From: Pycnococcus provasolii
Taxonomy: Eukaryota; Chlorophyta; Pseudoscourfieldiophyceae; Pseudoscourfieldiales
DNA: 64,000 nt
NCBI GenBank assembly: GCA_049487715.1
Contig: CP150566.1
Span: forward strand, 434,001 to 498,000
Direction: 5' to 3'
Below the pieces are notes generated by a model that saw nothing but the letters and a program-made list of their open reading frames with translations, made no database searches and was not told the DNA's origin. Each line of letters opens with the position of its first letter. Position 1 is the stretch's first letter. The translations under genes and the position numbers were made by a program. Positions 43,973-54,029 of the stretch are shown piece by piece.

Positions 43973-44752
43973 TTACAGGCAGTCTTCCCAAAGCTTTCTC
44001 GTCGAATCCGACGCCACTTCAAGCAGATAGCTTCGCATCTCCATAAACGTGCGCGGTCCAAGTGCGATGGTGCCTCGATTCGGCTCAGCGAGCCAGCCGT
44101 CCGTGACAAGGAATGCGATGGTTGCCTCCTTCTCCTTCATCGTCATCGCCTTCAAGTTGTTCGTGCCCTGCGTTTGCGTTCCCGCCACCTGCGTGTTGCT
44201 TGGCGCCTGCGTTGCCCCCAGCGCTCCTGCTCCTGCTCCTTGCGTGGCGTTGAAGATTTGGCTCGCTGAGAAGTTGAGCGCGTCTGTGCTGGAGATGGTT
44301 CCGTCCCCGTGCTCTTCGCACGCGATTGTGTCGAGCACGCTTTTGTAAAAGGCGATTTGCGCGTTGGATAGTTTCGTCGCGAGTTTCGCATTCTCGTCCC
44401 CTTCGTGGTTGACGATGCCGATGTACTGCACGTTGTCGACAGGCGAGATGATGCGCCTGACTTCGATGTGCATCATAGCAATAGCGGTGTTGATGCGCGA
44501 CACGAAGCTGTCGACATCCACCGATGAAGAGGAAGAAGTTGCTGGCGATGACGAGGACTGCAACCCAAGTGAACTCACGCAGACTGCCGACAGTTCTGAC
44601 ACGACAGCGTTGAATTCCGTCAGAGGCATGACGCGGCGTGCGACGAGCGCTTGGAGGAGTGCGCGGTGCAGGTCGTCCATGCCTGCTATTCCCTTGCCTG
44701 CTGCTCCCAAAGGCCCTGAAGACTGAACAGCGGCTGCGACGACCGCGGGCAT
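43973..44752 (-). CDS. NSE1: NSE1, non-SMC element 1 of the SMC5/6 complex, lacking its RING
   Basis: 259 residues. DDLHRALLQALVARRVM, then IEVRRIISPVDNVQYIGIVNHEGDENAKLATKLSNAQIAFYKSVLDTI, and the winged-helix block MTMKEKEATIAFLVTDGWLAEPNRGTIALGPRTFMEMRSYL are diagnostic of Nse1. In the family a RING-like zinc domain follows directly (xxDCxIC). Here the frame ends EDCL-stop, and the last bases are CT|GTAAGT, a perfect splice donor, so the RING may be in an unfound exon or lost. The convergent neighbour's stop is only about 100 bp away. Ser- and Gln/Thr-rich loops interrupt the two halves. Confidence 0.9.
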   Translation of the reverse strand: MPAVVAAAVQSSGPLGAAGKGIAGMDDLHRALLQALVARRVMPLTEFNAVVSELSAVCVSSLGLQSSSSPATSSSSSVDVDSFVSRINTAIAMMHIEVRRIISPVDNVQYIGIVNHEGDENAKLATKLSNAQIAFYKSVLDTIACEEHGDGTISSTDALNFSASQIFNATQGAGAGALGATQAPSNTQVAGTQTQGTNNLKAMTMKEKEATIAFLVTDGWLAEPNRGTIALGPRTFMEMRSYLLEVASDSTRKLWEDCL

Positions 44753-45063
44753 GGCAAGACTGTAGCCCGGAGAGGTGGGTTTGAAAATAAAATCGGCTCT
44801 GGCTCAGATGGGCGGGGAAACACTTCCTTCCTTCCCAAACCCCGAAAACCACAATATTTGAGGGAATTCGGGGTTTCGTTTCTCCTCCCCTCCCCTTCAC
44901 CAGGTCCCTTCACTTTTTAAAGTATTTATGAGATTCGGGGTTTTATCGTATGTCGAGTTTTTTCCACGATCCGATCCGATCCGGTTCGTTCGTAAACTGT
45001 AACCTGTAGCTACACTTTACCGTTGGTATATGGCGTTACGTATGTCGTCGTCTGCTGGTATGT
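44753..45063. other. Short intergenic region between NSE1 and EF-P
   Basis: 311 bp with the NSE1 promoter and EF-P 3' end. Contains two GATCCGATCC-like repeats near 44970. No gene seen. Confidence 0.4.
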
Positions 45064-45921
45064 TTACGCGCGTCCCAGGTAGTCGCCCGTGCGTGTGTCC
45101 ACCTGGATCACGTCGTCAATCTGAACGAAAAGGGGAACCGTCACAGTCGCGCCAGTCTCCACCTTAGCAGGCTTGCTCCCGCCGCCGCTCGTGTCGCCCT
45201 TCAAGCCCGGGTCGCACTCAACCACCAGAAGCTCAACCTGTGTTGGGATGGGAACGGGGAACGGGATGTGAGACGCGAGTGAGTTGAACGGTTTGCGTCG
45301 CACACACGTGTGTGCGCGTCTCCTCTCTTCTACGTACCGTGTTGGGCAGCGCGACGTCAATCACCTTTCCGTTCCACTCGCAGATCTCAACCTGCATGCC
45401 TTCCTTGAGGAACTTGGCCCACTCATCCTCCTGCAGGCGAGACTCGTCGTATGTCTCCATGTCCATGAAGCAGAAGTCTTCGCCATCCTTGTACGTGTAC
45501 TGGCGCTTCGAACGCACAATGTCCGCTGTATCCACCTTCTCACCCGCGCGGAACGTCTTTTCGTTGGTGTTGCCCGTAAGCAGATTCTTAATTTTGCTGC
45601 GCACAAACGCACTTCCCTTTCCTGGCTTCACGTGCTGAAACTCCACGACTGCGACGCGACGTCACACGTTCGTTCAAAACGAAAACATGGGTTGTGAAAA
45701 GTGGCGTTAGTCAACAAGTACGCGAGTCAAATCATCGCGAGCATCCCTCCCAACCTACCTTTGTACGGCGCTCCGTCAATCTCAATCGTCAAGCCGTTCT
45801 TGAAGTCGTTGGAGCTCGTCGTGCCTGCGTACACACGCGTACTTCTCCGACTACTTTGAGTGCGGTACGCAGCACTGCTACCGCGCGGCTTCGAGCACCA
45901 GGACACAGACCGAGACAACAT
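45064..45921 (-). CDS. EFP: Organellar translation elongation factor EF-P, three exons
   Basis: Exons 45759-45921, 45338-45648 and 45064-45237 give 215 residues. Exon 1 has a basic Ser/Arg targeting peptide then [21 protein letters not shown]. Exon 2 gives [22 protein letters not shown] with the Lys loop (PGKG) modified in bacteria and the central domain. Exon 3 gives [24 protein letters not shown]...[12 protein letters not shown]. All three domains match bacterial EF-P rather than eIF5A. It relieves ribosome stalling at consecutive prolines, here in plastid or mitochondrion. Introns are short (45238-45337 and 45649-45758) with donors GTACGT and GTAGGT and CAG acceptors. EF-P is rarely annotated in this multi-exon form; splice joints are by eye but keep frame perfectly. 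Confidence 0.93.
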
Positions 45922-46167
45922 CTAACTCAACCTACTAACTGCTAATGGGACCGGAAGTGCGATGGGTCCCAAAGTGGGTCTGCGGCGCTGAGTGGCTGGC
46001 TGGAAGTTTATCCGAAAACTCTCTCTCGGGAAGGGAGTGGAATGGGCAGATGGGGGTTAGGGGGAGATTTCAGGTTCGATTTTCGTTCGGGGTTGGGCTT
46101 TGGACTGGTACCGGTTGGGTTCCCCTTTCGCTCCTTTTGCGTGACAATTTTTGTATTTCACTCATCA

Positions 46168-47130
46168 TGGCACCGCCTCAAACGCGCGAGCAGCACGTCG
46201 CAATCTTACCGTCTCTCGCGTACGAAGCTCTACGCCTCGTGTGGTTCCCATGGCAGCGCGAACGGCGACGCGAACGGGAGCAGGAACGCATCATGCACAA
46301 CAACGCTCGCCACGTCATTGCCGCAGGGAACCTATCACTCCGTTGGCGATTCGAGATCCGATGGGAGTATCGCGTGCTGGGGAAGCAACCTCTCCGGCGC
46401 GGCGCCTCGCGAAGGAGTTGATGGCGAATTCGTCGCGGTTGCTGCGGGTAGCTCGCATTCGCTCGCGCTTCGACACGACGGTGGCATCGCGTGCTGGGGC
46501 TGGAACAACGACGGCCAGGCGCCTCCCGACGGCGTCGACGGCAACTTCGTCGCGATCGCAGCGGGTGAAGCACACTCGCTTGCAGTTCGACGCGACGGCG
46601 GCGTCACGTGCTGGGGACGCAACCTCTCCGGCGCGGCGCCTCGCGAAGGCGTTGATGGCGAATTCGTCGCGGTTGCTGCGGGTAGCTCGCATTCGATCGC
46701 GCTTCGTGTCGACGGCAGGATCGCGTGCTGGGGAAGCAACAACAACGGCCAGGCGCCTCCTGCCGGCGTCGACGGCGACTTTGTCGCGATCGCTTCGTGT
46801 TACAATCACTCGATCGCGCTTCGAGCCGACGGAGGCGTCGCGTGCTGGGGATGGAACGAAGATGGCGAGGCGCCTCCTGAAGGCGTCGACGGCGACTTTG
46901 TCGCGATCGCTGCGGGGAAGTATCACTCGCTGGCAATTCGACGCGACGGCGGCGTCACGTGCTGGGGACTCAACCTCTCCCGCCAGGCGCCTCCCGACGG
47001 CGACTTCGTCGCGATTGCCGCTGGATCGTATCACTCGTTGGCGCTTCGACGCGACGGAAACATCGCGTGCTGGGGCGACAACATCCGCGGCCAAGCGCCT
47101 CCCGGTCCATTCGGACGCATCAACGTGTAG
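46168..47130 (+). CDS. RCC1-like repeat protein, near-identical 39-residue repeats, frame break near 46336
   Basis: The main frame carries about seven tandem repeats, consensus GVDGEFVAVAAGSSHSLALRRDGGIACWG.N..GQAPP, the RCC1/alpha-tubulin-suppressor-like beta-propeller blade. Repeat units are 117 bp and very similar at DNA level (about 46380-47110). Upstream, an ATG at 46168 opens MAPPQTREQHVAILP...HVIAAG in another frame that runs into the repeat start. Joining them needs a one-base shift at about 46336. The repeat style is closer to bacterial and algal tandem RCC1 proteins than to human RCC1. It may be a recently duplicated, possibly decaying gene. Function unknown. Confidence 0.7.
   Translation, partial: WHRLKRASSTSQSYRLSRTKLYASCGSHGSANGDANGSRNASCTTTLATSLPQGTYHSVGDSRSDGSIACWGSNLSGAAPREGVDGEFVAVAAGSSHSLALRHDGGIACWGWNNDGQAPPDGVDGNFVAIAAGEAHSLAVRRDGGVTCWGRNLSGAAPREGVDGEFVAVAAGSSHSIALRVDGRIACWGSNNNGQAPPAGVDGDFVAIASCYNHSIALRADGGVACWGWNEDGEAPPEGVDGDFVAIAAGKYHSLAIRRDGGVTCWGLNLSRQAPPDGDFVAIAAGSYHSLALRRDGNIACWGDNIRGQAPPGPFGRINV
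46380..47110. repeat. 117-bp tandem repeats coding for RCC1-like blades
   Basis: Successive blocks repeat GTCGACGGCGA, TTCGTCGCGATCGC and TCACTCGCT with few substitutions. Low divergence suggests recent or gene-conversion-driven expansion. Confidence 0.85.
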
Positions 47131-47142
47131 CTAAAGAGAGAG

Positions 47143-48786
47143 TTACACAGATGTCATAGTATTTTGAGCAATCAACTCACACAAATTAATGCCGCCAGCT
47201 CGTTGCACCTCCTCCTCGCGCGCATGATCCAGGTCAAGCTCGTCAAACGGACTCTCGTCGCGATAATGATCGCCACGCGCGCGCTTATTCCTTCCCGATG
47301 CGTCGTACATGCGCTGACGCCACGAGCGATGCATCTGCCGCGCACTGGACGACGAGATGCCCGCCAGAGACAGCAAGTTCAAGTTGTAGTCCCACTGCAG
47401 ATCGCCAAGCATGTGAGAGTGGTGTGCGGGACGACCAGCGTTGACGCTCTCCTTTATCACCACGTCTGATGGCATCGTTGCTGAAGTGTCGCCGGCAAGA
47501 AGCTTCGAAATCCATAGCGCCTGACACTCAAACAGAGGGAACGGAACCACCTTCCAAGGCAGACCGATGAAGGACAGCGTCGGACCGATGTCGCCCTGCG
47601 CAGGGAAAATGTGCTCCACGAGTGGACGAACGTTATTATCATCCCAGCTGATGTTGTCAGCGTCAAGGAAGGGAAAGCTCACGTGATATCCAGTCGCCAG
47701 AACGACCACCACGTCCTCCGCGGCGAAATCACCTCGTGCCAGAACAGATCCATCTTCGAACGTCAACGTTCCATCCTTGGCGACGTGCGTGGGTGCCACC
47801 CGCGCATCGCGGATGTTGTTGCGCGTACCGCGCGTTGGTCCAAGCTCGATTGGATTGCCGGAGCAGGAAGATGTGCTCTCCGCCATGCTCTGTCGACGAT
47901 AACACAAGATCACGTCGTCGGCGTACTCAGCCACCTCCATGGCGATGTCGACGCCGGATGCGCCCGTGCCTACGACAACCACGCGCTTATTTCTGAATGC
48001 GTCGTGATCCGCATCGTCATAATGCACGCTGTGCACGACGAGGCTAGGCGCACCTTGCTCTATGGTAAGCTGGCTCGGTATTCTCGGTAGTGCGTAGTGC
48101 CCGTTTGCCACAACGACGGCGTCGAATGTATCCATCGTGCCGTTGTTGGTGAGCACATCCCAAGCTGGCCCCAAGTTTGTCACGCGTTTTTCGCTCCGCG
48201 TTATTTTTACCACCTCGGTGTCGAGACGAATGTGCTTGTTTAGGTGAAACGCGTCGGCGTACGCCTCAAGGTACCGTTGCACCTCCTCGTGCGTTGGATA
48301 CCTCCTTGCATCGCGCACGAATTCCGCGTCGCTCGCAAAGGGAAATGACATGTATGCCATAACCTCCCGCGGAAGGTTCGTGCGAAGAGATCGGTACATG
48401 GGAGACGGCAGGGGTGCGCCGTTGTCTTTCCTGATGTCAACGAGTCGTTTGTTCGCGCTGTTCTGTGCCGCGTTGTAGTCCCACACTCCGCCAACGTTTG
48501 CCCTAGCCTCGAAGACGCACACGTCGAACACCGCGCTATTTTCGAGGAAGACTTTGGCCGCCGCGAGGCCTGCGGCACCTCCTCCGATGACGGCGATGCG
48601 CCGTCGTTGATTATCATCATCACCACCGTCACGAGCGCCAAGACCCACAACATCGCCGACGCCAGAAGCACACGTTGGACTCCAACTTTTACGCGCTGAT
48701 GCGCTGAGAGGGACTGGTCGAATTGGAGTGTTCGTCATCGAAACACGCGCGATCCAACGGCTCGGACCGACGGCGACCACCACCAT
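47143..48786 (-). CDS. Flavin-containing monooxygenase (FMO family)
   Basis: 547 residues. FAD-binding RRIAVIGGGAAGLAAAKVF (about 63-81) and ANVGGVWDYN are followed by the NADP(H)-binding KRVVVVGTGASGVDIAMEVA. The family linker VVHSVHYDD (FMO FxGxxxH-like region with a weaker start) and VVLATGYHVSFPFL are also present. It oxygenates soft nucleophiles (S or N). A 60-residue Ser/Arg/Val N terminus (MVVVAVG...) may be a targeting peptide. The stop TAA is inside TGTAA. Its 3' end lies 12 bases from that of the RCC1-like gene. Confidence 0.92.
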   Translation of the reverse strand: MVVVAVGPSRWIARVSMTNTPIRPVPLSASARKSWSPTCASGVGDVVGLGARDGGDDDNQRRRIAVIGGGAAGLAAAKVFLENSAVFDVCVFEARANVGGVWDYNAAQNSANKRLVDIRKDNGAPLPSPMYRSLRTNLPREVMAYMSFPFASDAEFVRDARRYPTHEEVQRYLEAYADAFHLNKHIRLDTEVVKITRSEKRVTNLGPAWDVLTNNGTMDTFDAVVVANGHYALPRIPSQLTIEQGAPSLVVHSVHYDDADHDAFRNKRVVVVGTGASGVDIAMEVAEYADDVILCYRRQSMAESTSSCSGNPIELGPTRGTRNNIRDARVAPTHVAKDGTLTFEDGSVLARGDFAAEDVVVVLATGYHVSFPFLDADNISWDDNNVRPLVEHIFPAQGDIGPTLSFIGLPWKVVPFPLFECQALWISKLLAGDTSATMPSDVVIKESVNAGRPAHHSHMLGDLQWDYNLNLLSLAGISSSSARQMHRSWRQRMYDASGRNKRARGDHYRDESPFDELDLDHAREEEVQRAGGINLCELIAQNTMTSV

Positions 48787-49032
48787 AGAATCCGTCCGCC
48801 ACAGGCTGACGGGGAGGTGTGGTGGATCCAGAAGGAAGACAAATCTTTAACCGCCAAGGGGAGCGAGCGACGCATCCTAACCCCGAATCATCAATCGCGA
48901 TACATTTTATTTTATTTTTTATTTTTTTGAAAACCCGAATATGCCGCGCTCCCTCGCCCTATCATTTTGTGTGCGTGTGCGTGTTTGTGTTTTTTTTCCG
49001 ACGACGAAGCAGGCCCGCCTGGTTGGGGAAAC

Positions 49033-52000
49033 ATGGCCATGGCGGCGGGCATGACGGAAGGTTCAGGTGGTTCACCTGGTGGTATTGCCTCCTCTGTGGA
49101 GGATAGAGAGCGATCGATGCAGTCTCTCCTCGCCAGCCTGCCGTCCACCTCTGCCGCATGCCGTCTCGCGCTCGACCAGGTCATACGAGACACAGACGCG
49201 GCCGATGCGGGGGACTCGGCTTCGAACACAACCGTGGGGGGAATCGGGGGAATCCCAGTCGCTCTGCGAGCGCGCATACTCGCGCTCGGATACCTCGATC
49301 GACTCGACACGTACCTAGACATGACGCGAGGATCGTACGCGCCCGCGGCGTACGCGTCGTTCCGCACCATGGACGCCGCCGACGCAGCGGCCGCTGCTGC
49401 CGCCACAGGACAGACGCACGTGCTCGCCGCCGTGCTGCGCGCGCACGGAAACGCAGTGGGTGCGCAGGGGTACCTCGCAGCGCTCGCGAGGCTACCGCTC
49501 ACGCTTCCGCTGTCGGCGTACGAAAGTGTCGCGCCGCCCGCGCCTGCACCCGTACCCGTCGCGCAGCAAAGACGCCAGCTGAACTGGTGCGAGAGCGAGG
49601 ACGTTGCGCGCCGCCTTGCCGCCGAGGCAAAAGTGGGAGACGAGTCGGCGGTGCAGCTCGCACGCTGGACAGAGGCGCTCGCGGCTCACGATGAAAGCCT
49701 CGTTAGGCCTTGCGACGTGTCCTCTCGCGACGCTGCGACGTGGTATCGCCTGCGCGCCGAGGACGTCGAGGATGGAACGGCGGATGCCGACGCCGCAGCG
49801 GCCATCGTGCGCCTCGGCATCGAGCGACTCGGCGGGGGTGAGAGCTGTGCTGTCCTTGATGTGCTTCTCAGCGAGCTCGACGAAGTTCGGGCGGCGGACA
49901 GCCACGCCAGCCTCGCGGAAGTGAGAGCTCTCGATGCACCGAGCCGCATCCGACGCTCGATTTTTGGAAATCGTGGCGTCGAAAACGGTTGGAAGATCGT
50001 GTCACACATCGCCGTGAACGACGTTGATAGCATGGCAGAGGCACTGCGCCGTGAGGTTAGCGACGGAAGCGCGTCAGCGGTGCGTCGGTTACACGATTTT
50101 GTCGACTGGGCACGGCGTGAGCATGGAGATGTTCGCACCGACGACATCGTTTCGGCAACCGTCTCAGCACTCTGTGAAGCACCGATCGAGGAGGAGGAGG
50201 CACTCGCAGAGCTTGTTGGCCTACTGCAAAACCTACCCGAGTCAATCTCAACCTCGTCCTCGTCCTCGTCCTCCTCGTCCTCCTCCTCCTCCTCCATGTC
50301 ATCTGCCAAATCTCTGCTCGATTGCGCACGCGACGCGCTTGCATTGGCACGCCTTGGTATTCCCACAGTTTCGATTTCACAGGCGCGCAAAGCGCGCGCG
50401 GACGAGGCGATCGCAAACCGTCTGCTTGGTGCAGCGCTGAGTGCCGTGGACGAGTCAACTCCCAGCGACGACGATCTTGCCGACGCGTGGTCCACGCTGC
50501 GATCTCTGACGAATGCGACTCACGCGCTCGCACCAATCTCACCACCTCGCATTCACCACGCAATCGCCGAGCGTCTGCTTTCAAATCGGCGATTCGAGTT
50601 GGCACGCGATGTACTCATGCCGAGCCTGAGTCCCGCGAGCGATTCTCATGCGAGCACACGGCTCACGACGTACGCGTCAGGACTTCCCGCCTCTGCGCGT
50701 GTCGACCGATCTGCCGCGGTCGGGCTCGTGCTTGCCACCGCACGTGCGATGCTCGCTTCTGCGAATACGTGGCGTGATACTGCCGTCGACGATGCGCTCG
50801 ACGTGCTGGGGGCCACCGCGGAGAGCGGCGCGCCGGAGCTCGTGGGGGAGGGAGAACTGCTTCGAAAATTGCGAAGCGCTTTGCCACGCCTAGGCATTGG
50901 TGGAGACGTCAGCCCATCGCTGTGCGCGTCTCATGCGACTGAACGCATCAAGCTGCTAAGCTGCGTGCTTGATGCCGTTACCGCGAAACCAATGGATGCA
51001 GCGATTGATGTTGACGAGCTGATGGGTTTTGTAGGTGCACTGCGCGTCGAGAGTCGTGCAGAGCACCTGCAGGCGCAGGCGATGGTAGCACGCGTCGCGC
51101 TGACGAGGGGGTACACGGAGGCACTCGCTCCGGTGGAGGCTCTCGTGGATGCTGGTCACAGCGATGCTTGGGAGCTTGCTGCTCACATCGCCGCCCCTGC
51201 CGCGGTGGGCGACGATGCCGCGGCGCCTCTAATTGGAGACGTGGCTCGGCGCAGAAGACTACTCGCATTCGCGCTGATCCACTGCCCCGATGCGGAAATT
51301 GCCGAAAAACTGCAGAAGGTACGCGATGCTGAGTTGGTAAAAAGCGCTCACACTGTCTCGCGTCGCGATGGTGCATGGGAAGGTGTTCTGTCGCTCGCAC
51401 GTGCAGGATCTCGCATTGGTGTTGCTTCGCAGGTTGCGGCGATCGACCTGGAGAAGGATTCCGACGCATTCGCCAAGGCGATGAGCTTGCTTGACATTCC
51501 TGTGGAGGAGATTGGAACGACGAGCTGGCGCGTGCTTCGCGCGGGAATCGTTGCAGGCATGTGGCTCAAGCACAATGCCGCGGAAGAAGCTCACGCATGG
51601 CTCATGACAGGATGCTGCGGGCTGGACGTGGATGGAATGGCCGCTCAGATGAAGTCGGGGAAATTGGCGGAGTTGACTGAGCGCGCGAGTCGCGAGCTGG
51701 CTGGCGACGATGCGCGTGACTGGCTCGCATCCGCGTGCATGTCCGCAGGCGCGGCACCAAGCACGGTAGGCGAGCTTGCGGAGGAGGACATGCTGCACAC
51801 TCTTGCGCGCCTCGCTCTGTGGAAGAGTGAGAGTCTCGTTCCCAGGGCGCTTGAGATTGCGCGAAGCTACGGGAACGTTGCTGTCGTGGCATTCGAGGCG
51901 GTTGCGGCTGCCGCGCGTGCCTCTGGAGAAGCGGCAGACCCGGCTGCGCTTGCACAGCTTACTGACGCGCTCACAGAGGCGGCGGGAGCGACGCGCGAAC

Positions 52001-52089
52001 CACTCGAGGCGCTGCTGGCGAGCTTGACGGATAGCACGGCGCGCGGCATCGTTGCGTCGGCACTAGCACGTGTCGCATCGACTGAGCAT

Positions 52090-52126
<37 letters not shown>

Positions 52127-53151
52127 TTCATGAGGAGGAGCCTTCGGACGGATCTCCAAACAGCGACGGCGGCACCGCTCCGGCTGGATTGGCAACCACA
52201 ACACCGACACTCGATGAGGAGACTGCGGCAGATCTGTACGCGCGCACGCTCGCCATATGGGGCAGCAGCTCATGGCGTCGTACTGACGTTGGATCACTCG
52301 AGGCGGCAAGGAGCGCATTCGAGGCTGCGGTTGAGCAAGCGAAAGGCGACAAGGCGATGCTGGTAAAGCTTGGCCGAGTGTTTTGCCTGTGGCAGGGAGG
52401 CTACGTTTGGGTGAATGCAGACACGAGTGCAGACGCGTGCCCGTTGAGTGCGTGCTATGCCGCGATGTTTGACGCATGCTTGGGTGTGGGTGGACTCGGC
52501 TTTGCGTTGAGCCAAAGCCTGCCTGGGACGCCACTTAGTGCGATTGACGACGGCAGCGAACTAGGTGCGGAGCATGCGGCACTGCTTTCGCCGCAGGCGA
52601 CGCGGGCACGAGCCCAATCCCTCGCCGCAGATGGAGATGCCAGGGGCGCTGCCGCACTGCTTCGTCTCCATCCATCCGCTTCCATAAGGGCCGAGGCTGC
52701 GGAGGCGGACGACGACGGCGGCGACATGGGAATCGCGGACGTTGCGCTCGTCGTGGCGGCGGTCGCTTGTGGAGACGTCGCTGCTCTGAAAGCTCAGAGT
52801 CGGGCGTGCATTCGCCTTGCGCGCGCGCCGAGCGCCGGTTGTGCCAGCACAGGTGCGTGCGCGCTGGCGACTCTGGCAGCTGCCGGCGAGTGGGCACATG
52901 CGTGCGATCTTGCTTGCGCGCTCTTGGATAGCGCACCCTCGCTGAGGGGTGACGGGTGGGAGGTGTATGCGTTGTATTCCGCGTTGCGCGATGGCGGTCT
53001 TGCTTCCCGCTTGTGTGCATGCGCGGGCACGACACCTGCGAGCACTCCCGCGGACGCGCTTGGGTCGTGGTGTGCGTCGCGCACGCTGGTTGAGCTGAGG
53101 CAAGTTGCTGTTGAGAAAGTGAAGGCATCGTTTCCGACACTGTTTTTGTAA
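49033..53151 (+). CDS. NBAS: NBAS/Sec39-like subunit of the Golgi-to-ER (NRZ/Dsl1) tether
   Basis: 1372 residues from the first ATG (49033). Family patterns seen: TWYRLRAEDVEDGTADADAAAAIVRLGIERL, which corresponds to the WYxxRAeeID...D.AL.Li.LGieR block of the NBAS/MIP2 Sec39 domain, and RRRLLAFALIHCPDAEIAEKLQKV, matching its fALshCp.e.i motif. The protein is an Ala/Leu-rich alpha-solenoid throughout, with a poly-Ser run (about 417-435), a poly-Ala run from (GCG)n, and a C terminus LRQVAVEKVKASFPTLFL. Human NBAS and plant MIP2 are ~2370-2400 residues with an N-terminal beta-propeller; that part is absent here. It may be a short form or have another upstream exon, which I could not find. Confidence 0.68.
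52091..52122. repeat. GCG/CGG triplet run encoding poly-Ala
   Basis: About ten CGG/GCG units inside the NBAS-like gene. Confidence 0.85.
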
Positions 53152-53334
53152 TAGATACCTATCGTAGAGTTGTTTGTATACACAAACTTTGGATATTGGT
53201 AGGGCACATGTATGTGGTCACACGACCGACGATTGAATAATCGGGTTTTGGCGATTCGATTGGTTTTCTCCGTGTATTTCTCCCCCTTTTGGCAGCTTCC
53301 ACGCTGGCGATTCTTCGGATATTGCGCGCTCCCC

Positions 53335-53956
53335 ATGGCGGCTCACTCGGTCGACATCGCGACGACGCTCTGGGGCATGGAGTACTCCATCCACGGTACG
53401 CGTTGTAGGAGTGCTTGTTGTTTTGCTTGTTTGTTCACGAAGTACTTACTCACTCATCCCTTCAATATTGGTTTGGTTTGGTTGGGTTGGTTTTTCGCTC
53501 ACAATAGAGTGTCCGAAGAAGCACGCGGAGAACCTTGTCTCGCTCTTCCCCGGTGTTGACGTCTCGAACATGCTTGTCATACCCACGTGCCAGAATAGCG
53601 ACGTCGACCTCGTGAGGACGGGAGAGCCCATCGAGCAGGAGAAGGACAGGCTTCTGGAGAGGTTCATGAAGTGGGCGCAGTTCGTGTGCGACAAGCTCAA
53701 CAAGGAGGGGCACTTTAGCGACTACATCGACCCGTGCTCCGGTCTTCCGATGGTGAATAAGAACAACCAGTGCGTGTACGGAGAGGTGGACGCTCTCAGC
53801 ACGCTCCTCGGGTACAAGACAACAAATTCAGGATGCTGCAAGGTGCTTCTTCACCCCAAGTGGGGAACGTCCGTTTACCCCGCAAGCATGTTCACGAAAG
53901 CGCCGAAGGATGTCTTCTTGGCAGCCGTGAAGAGCGCGGAGGATGCGCTCGCGTGA
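53335..53956 (+). CDS. MMADHC: MMADHC (CblD) cobalamin-trafficking protein, two exons, short form
   Basis: Exon 1 53335-53395 (MAAHSVDIATTLWGMEYSIH) and exon 2 53508-53956 join across a 112-bp intron (donor GTACGC, acceptor AATAG) to give HECPKKHAENLVSLFPGVD, then LVIPTCQNSDVDLVRTGEPIEQEKDRLLERFMKWAQFVC, DYIDPCSGLPM, EVDALSTLLGY and CKVLLHPKWGTSVYPASMFTKAP. This is the conserved C-terminal nitroreductase-like domain of MMADHC, which delivers cob(II)alamin to methionine synthase and methylmalonyl-CoA mutase. It implies vitamin B12 use. About 170 residues, versus 296 in human; the N terminus is missing or reduced. TGTAA at 53993. Confidence 0.92.
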
Positions 53957-54029
53957 CGAGGAAACGTGTGTTCTTGGCCCTGTGTAACGCAACGCGTTAA
54001 TGTTTTGACCACGAATAATTATGTTTACT

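Noticed and set aside
43001-44269. A 422-codon plus-strand open frame overlapping the CEP164-like and NSE1 genes
   Set aside because: Arg/His/Gly-rich, resembles nothing, and overlaps two genes with family support; a GC-driven shadow frame.
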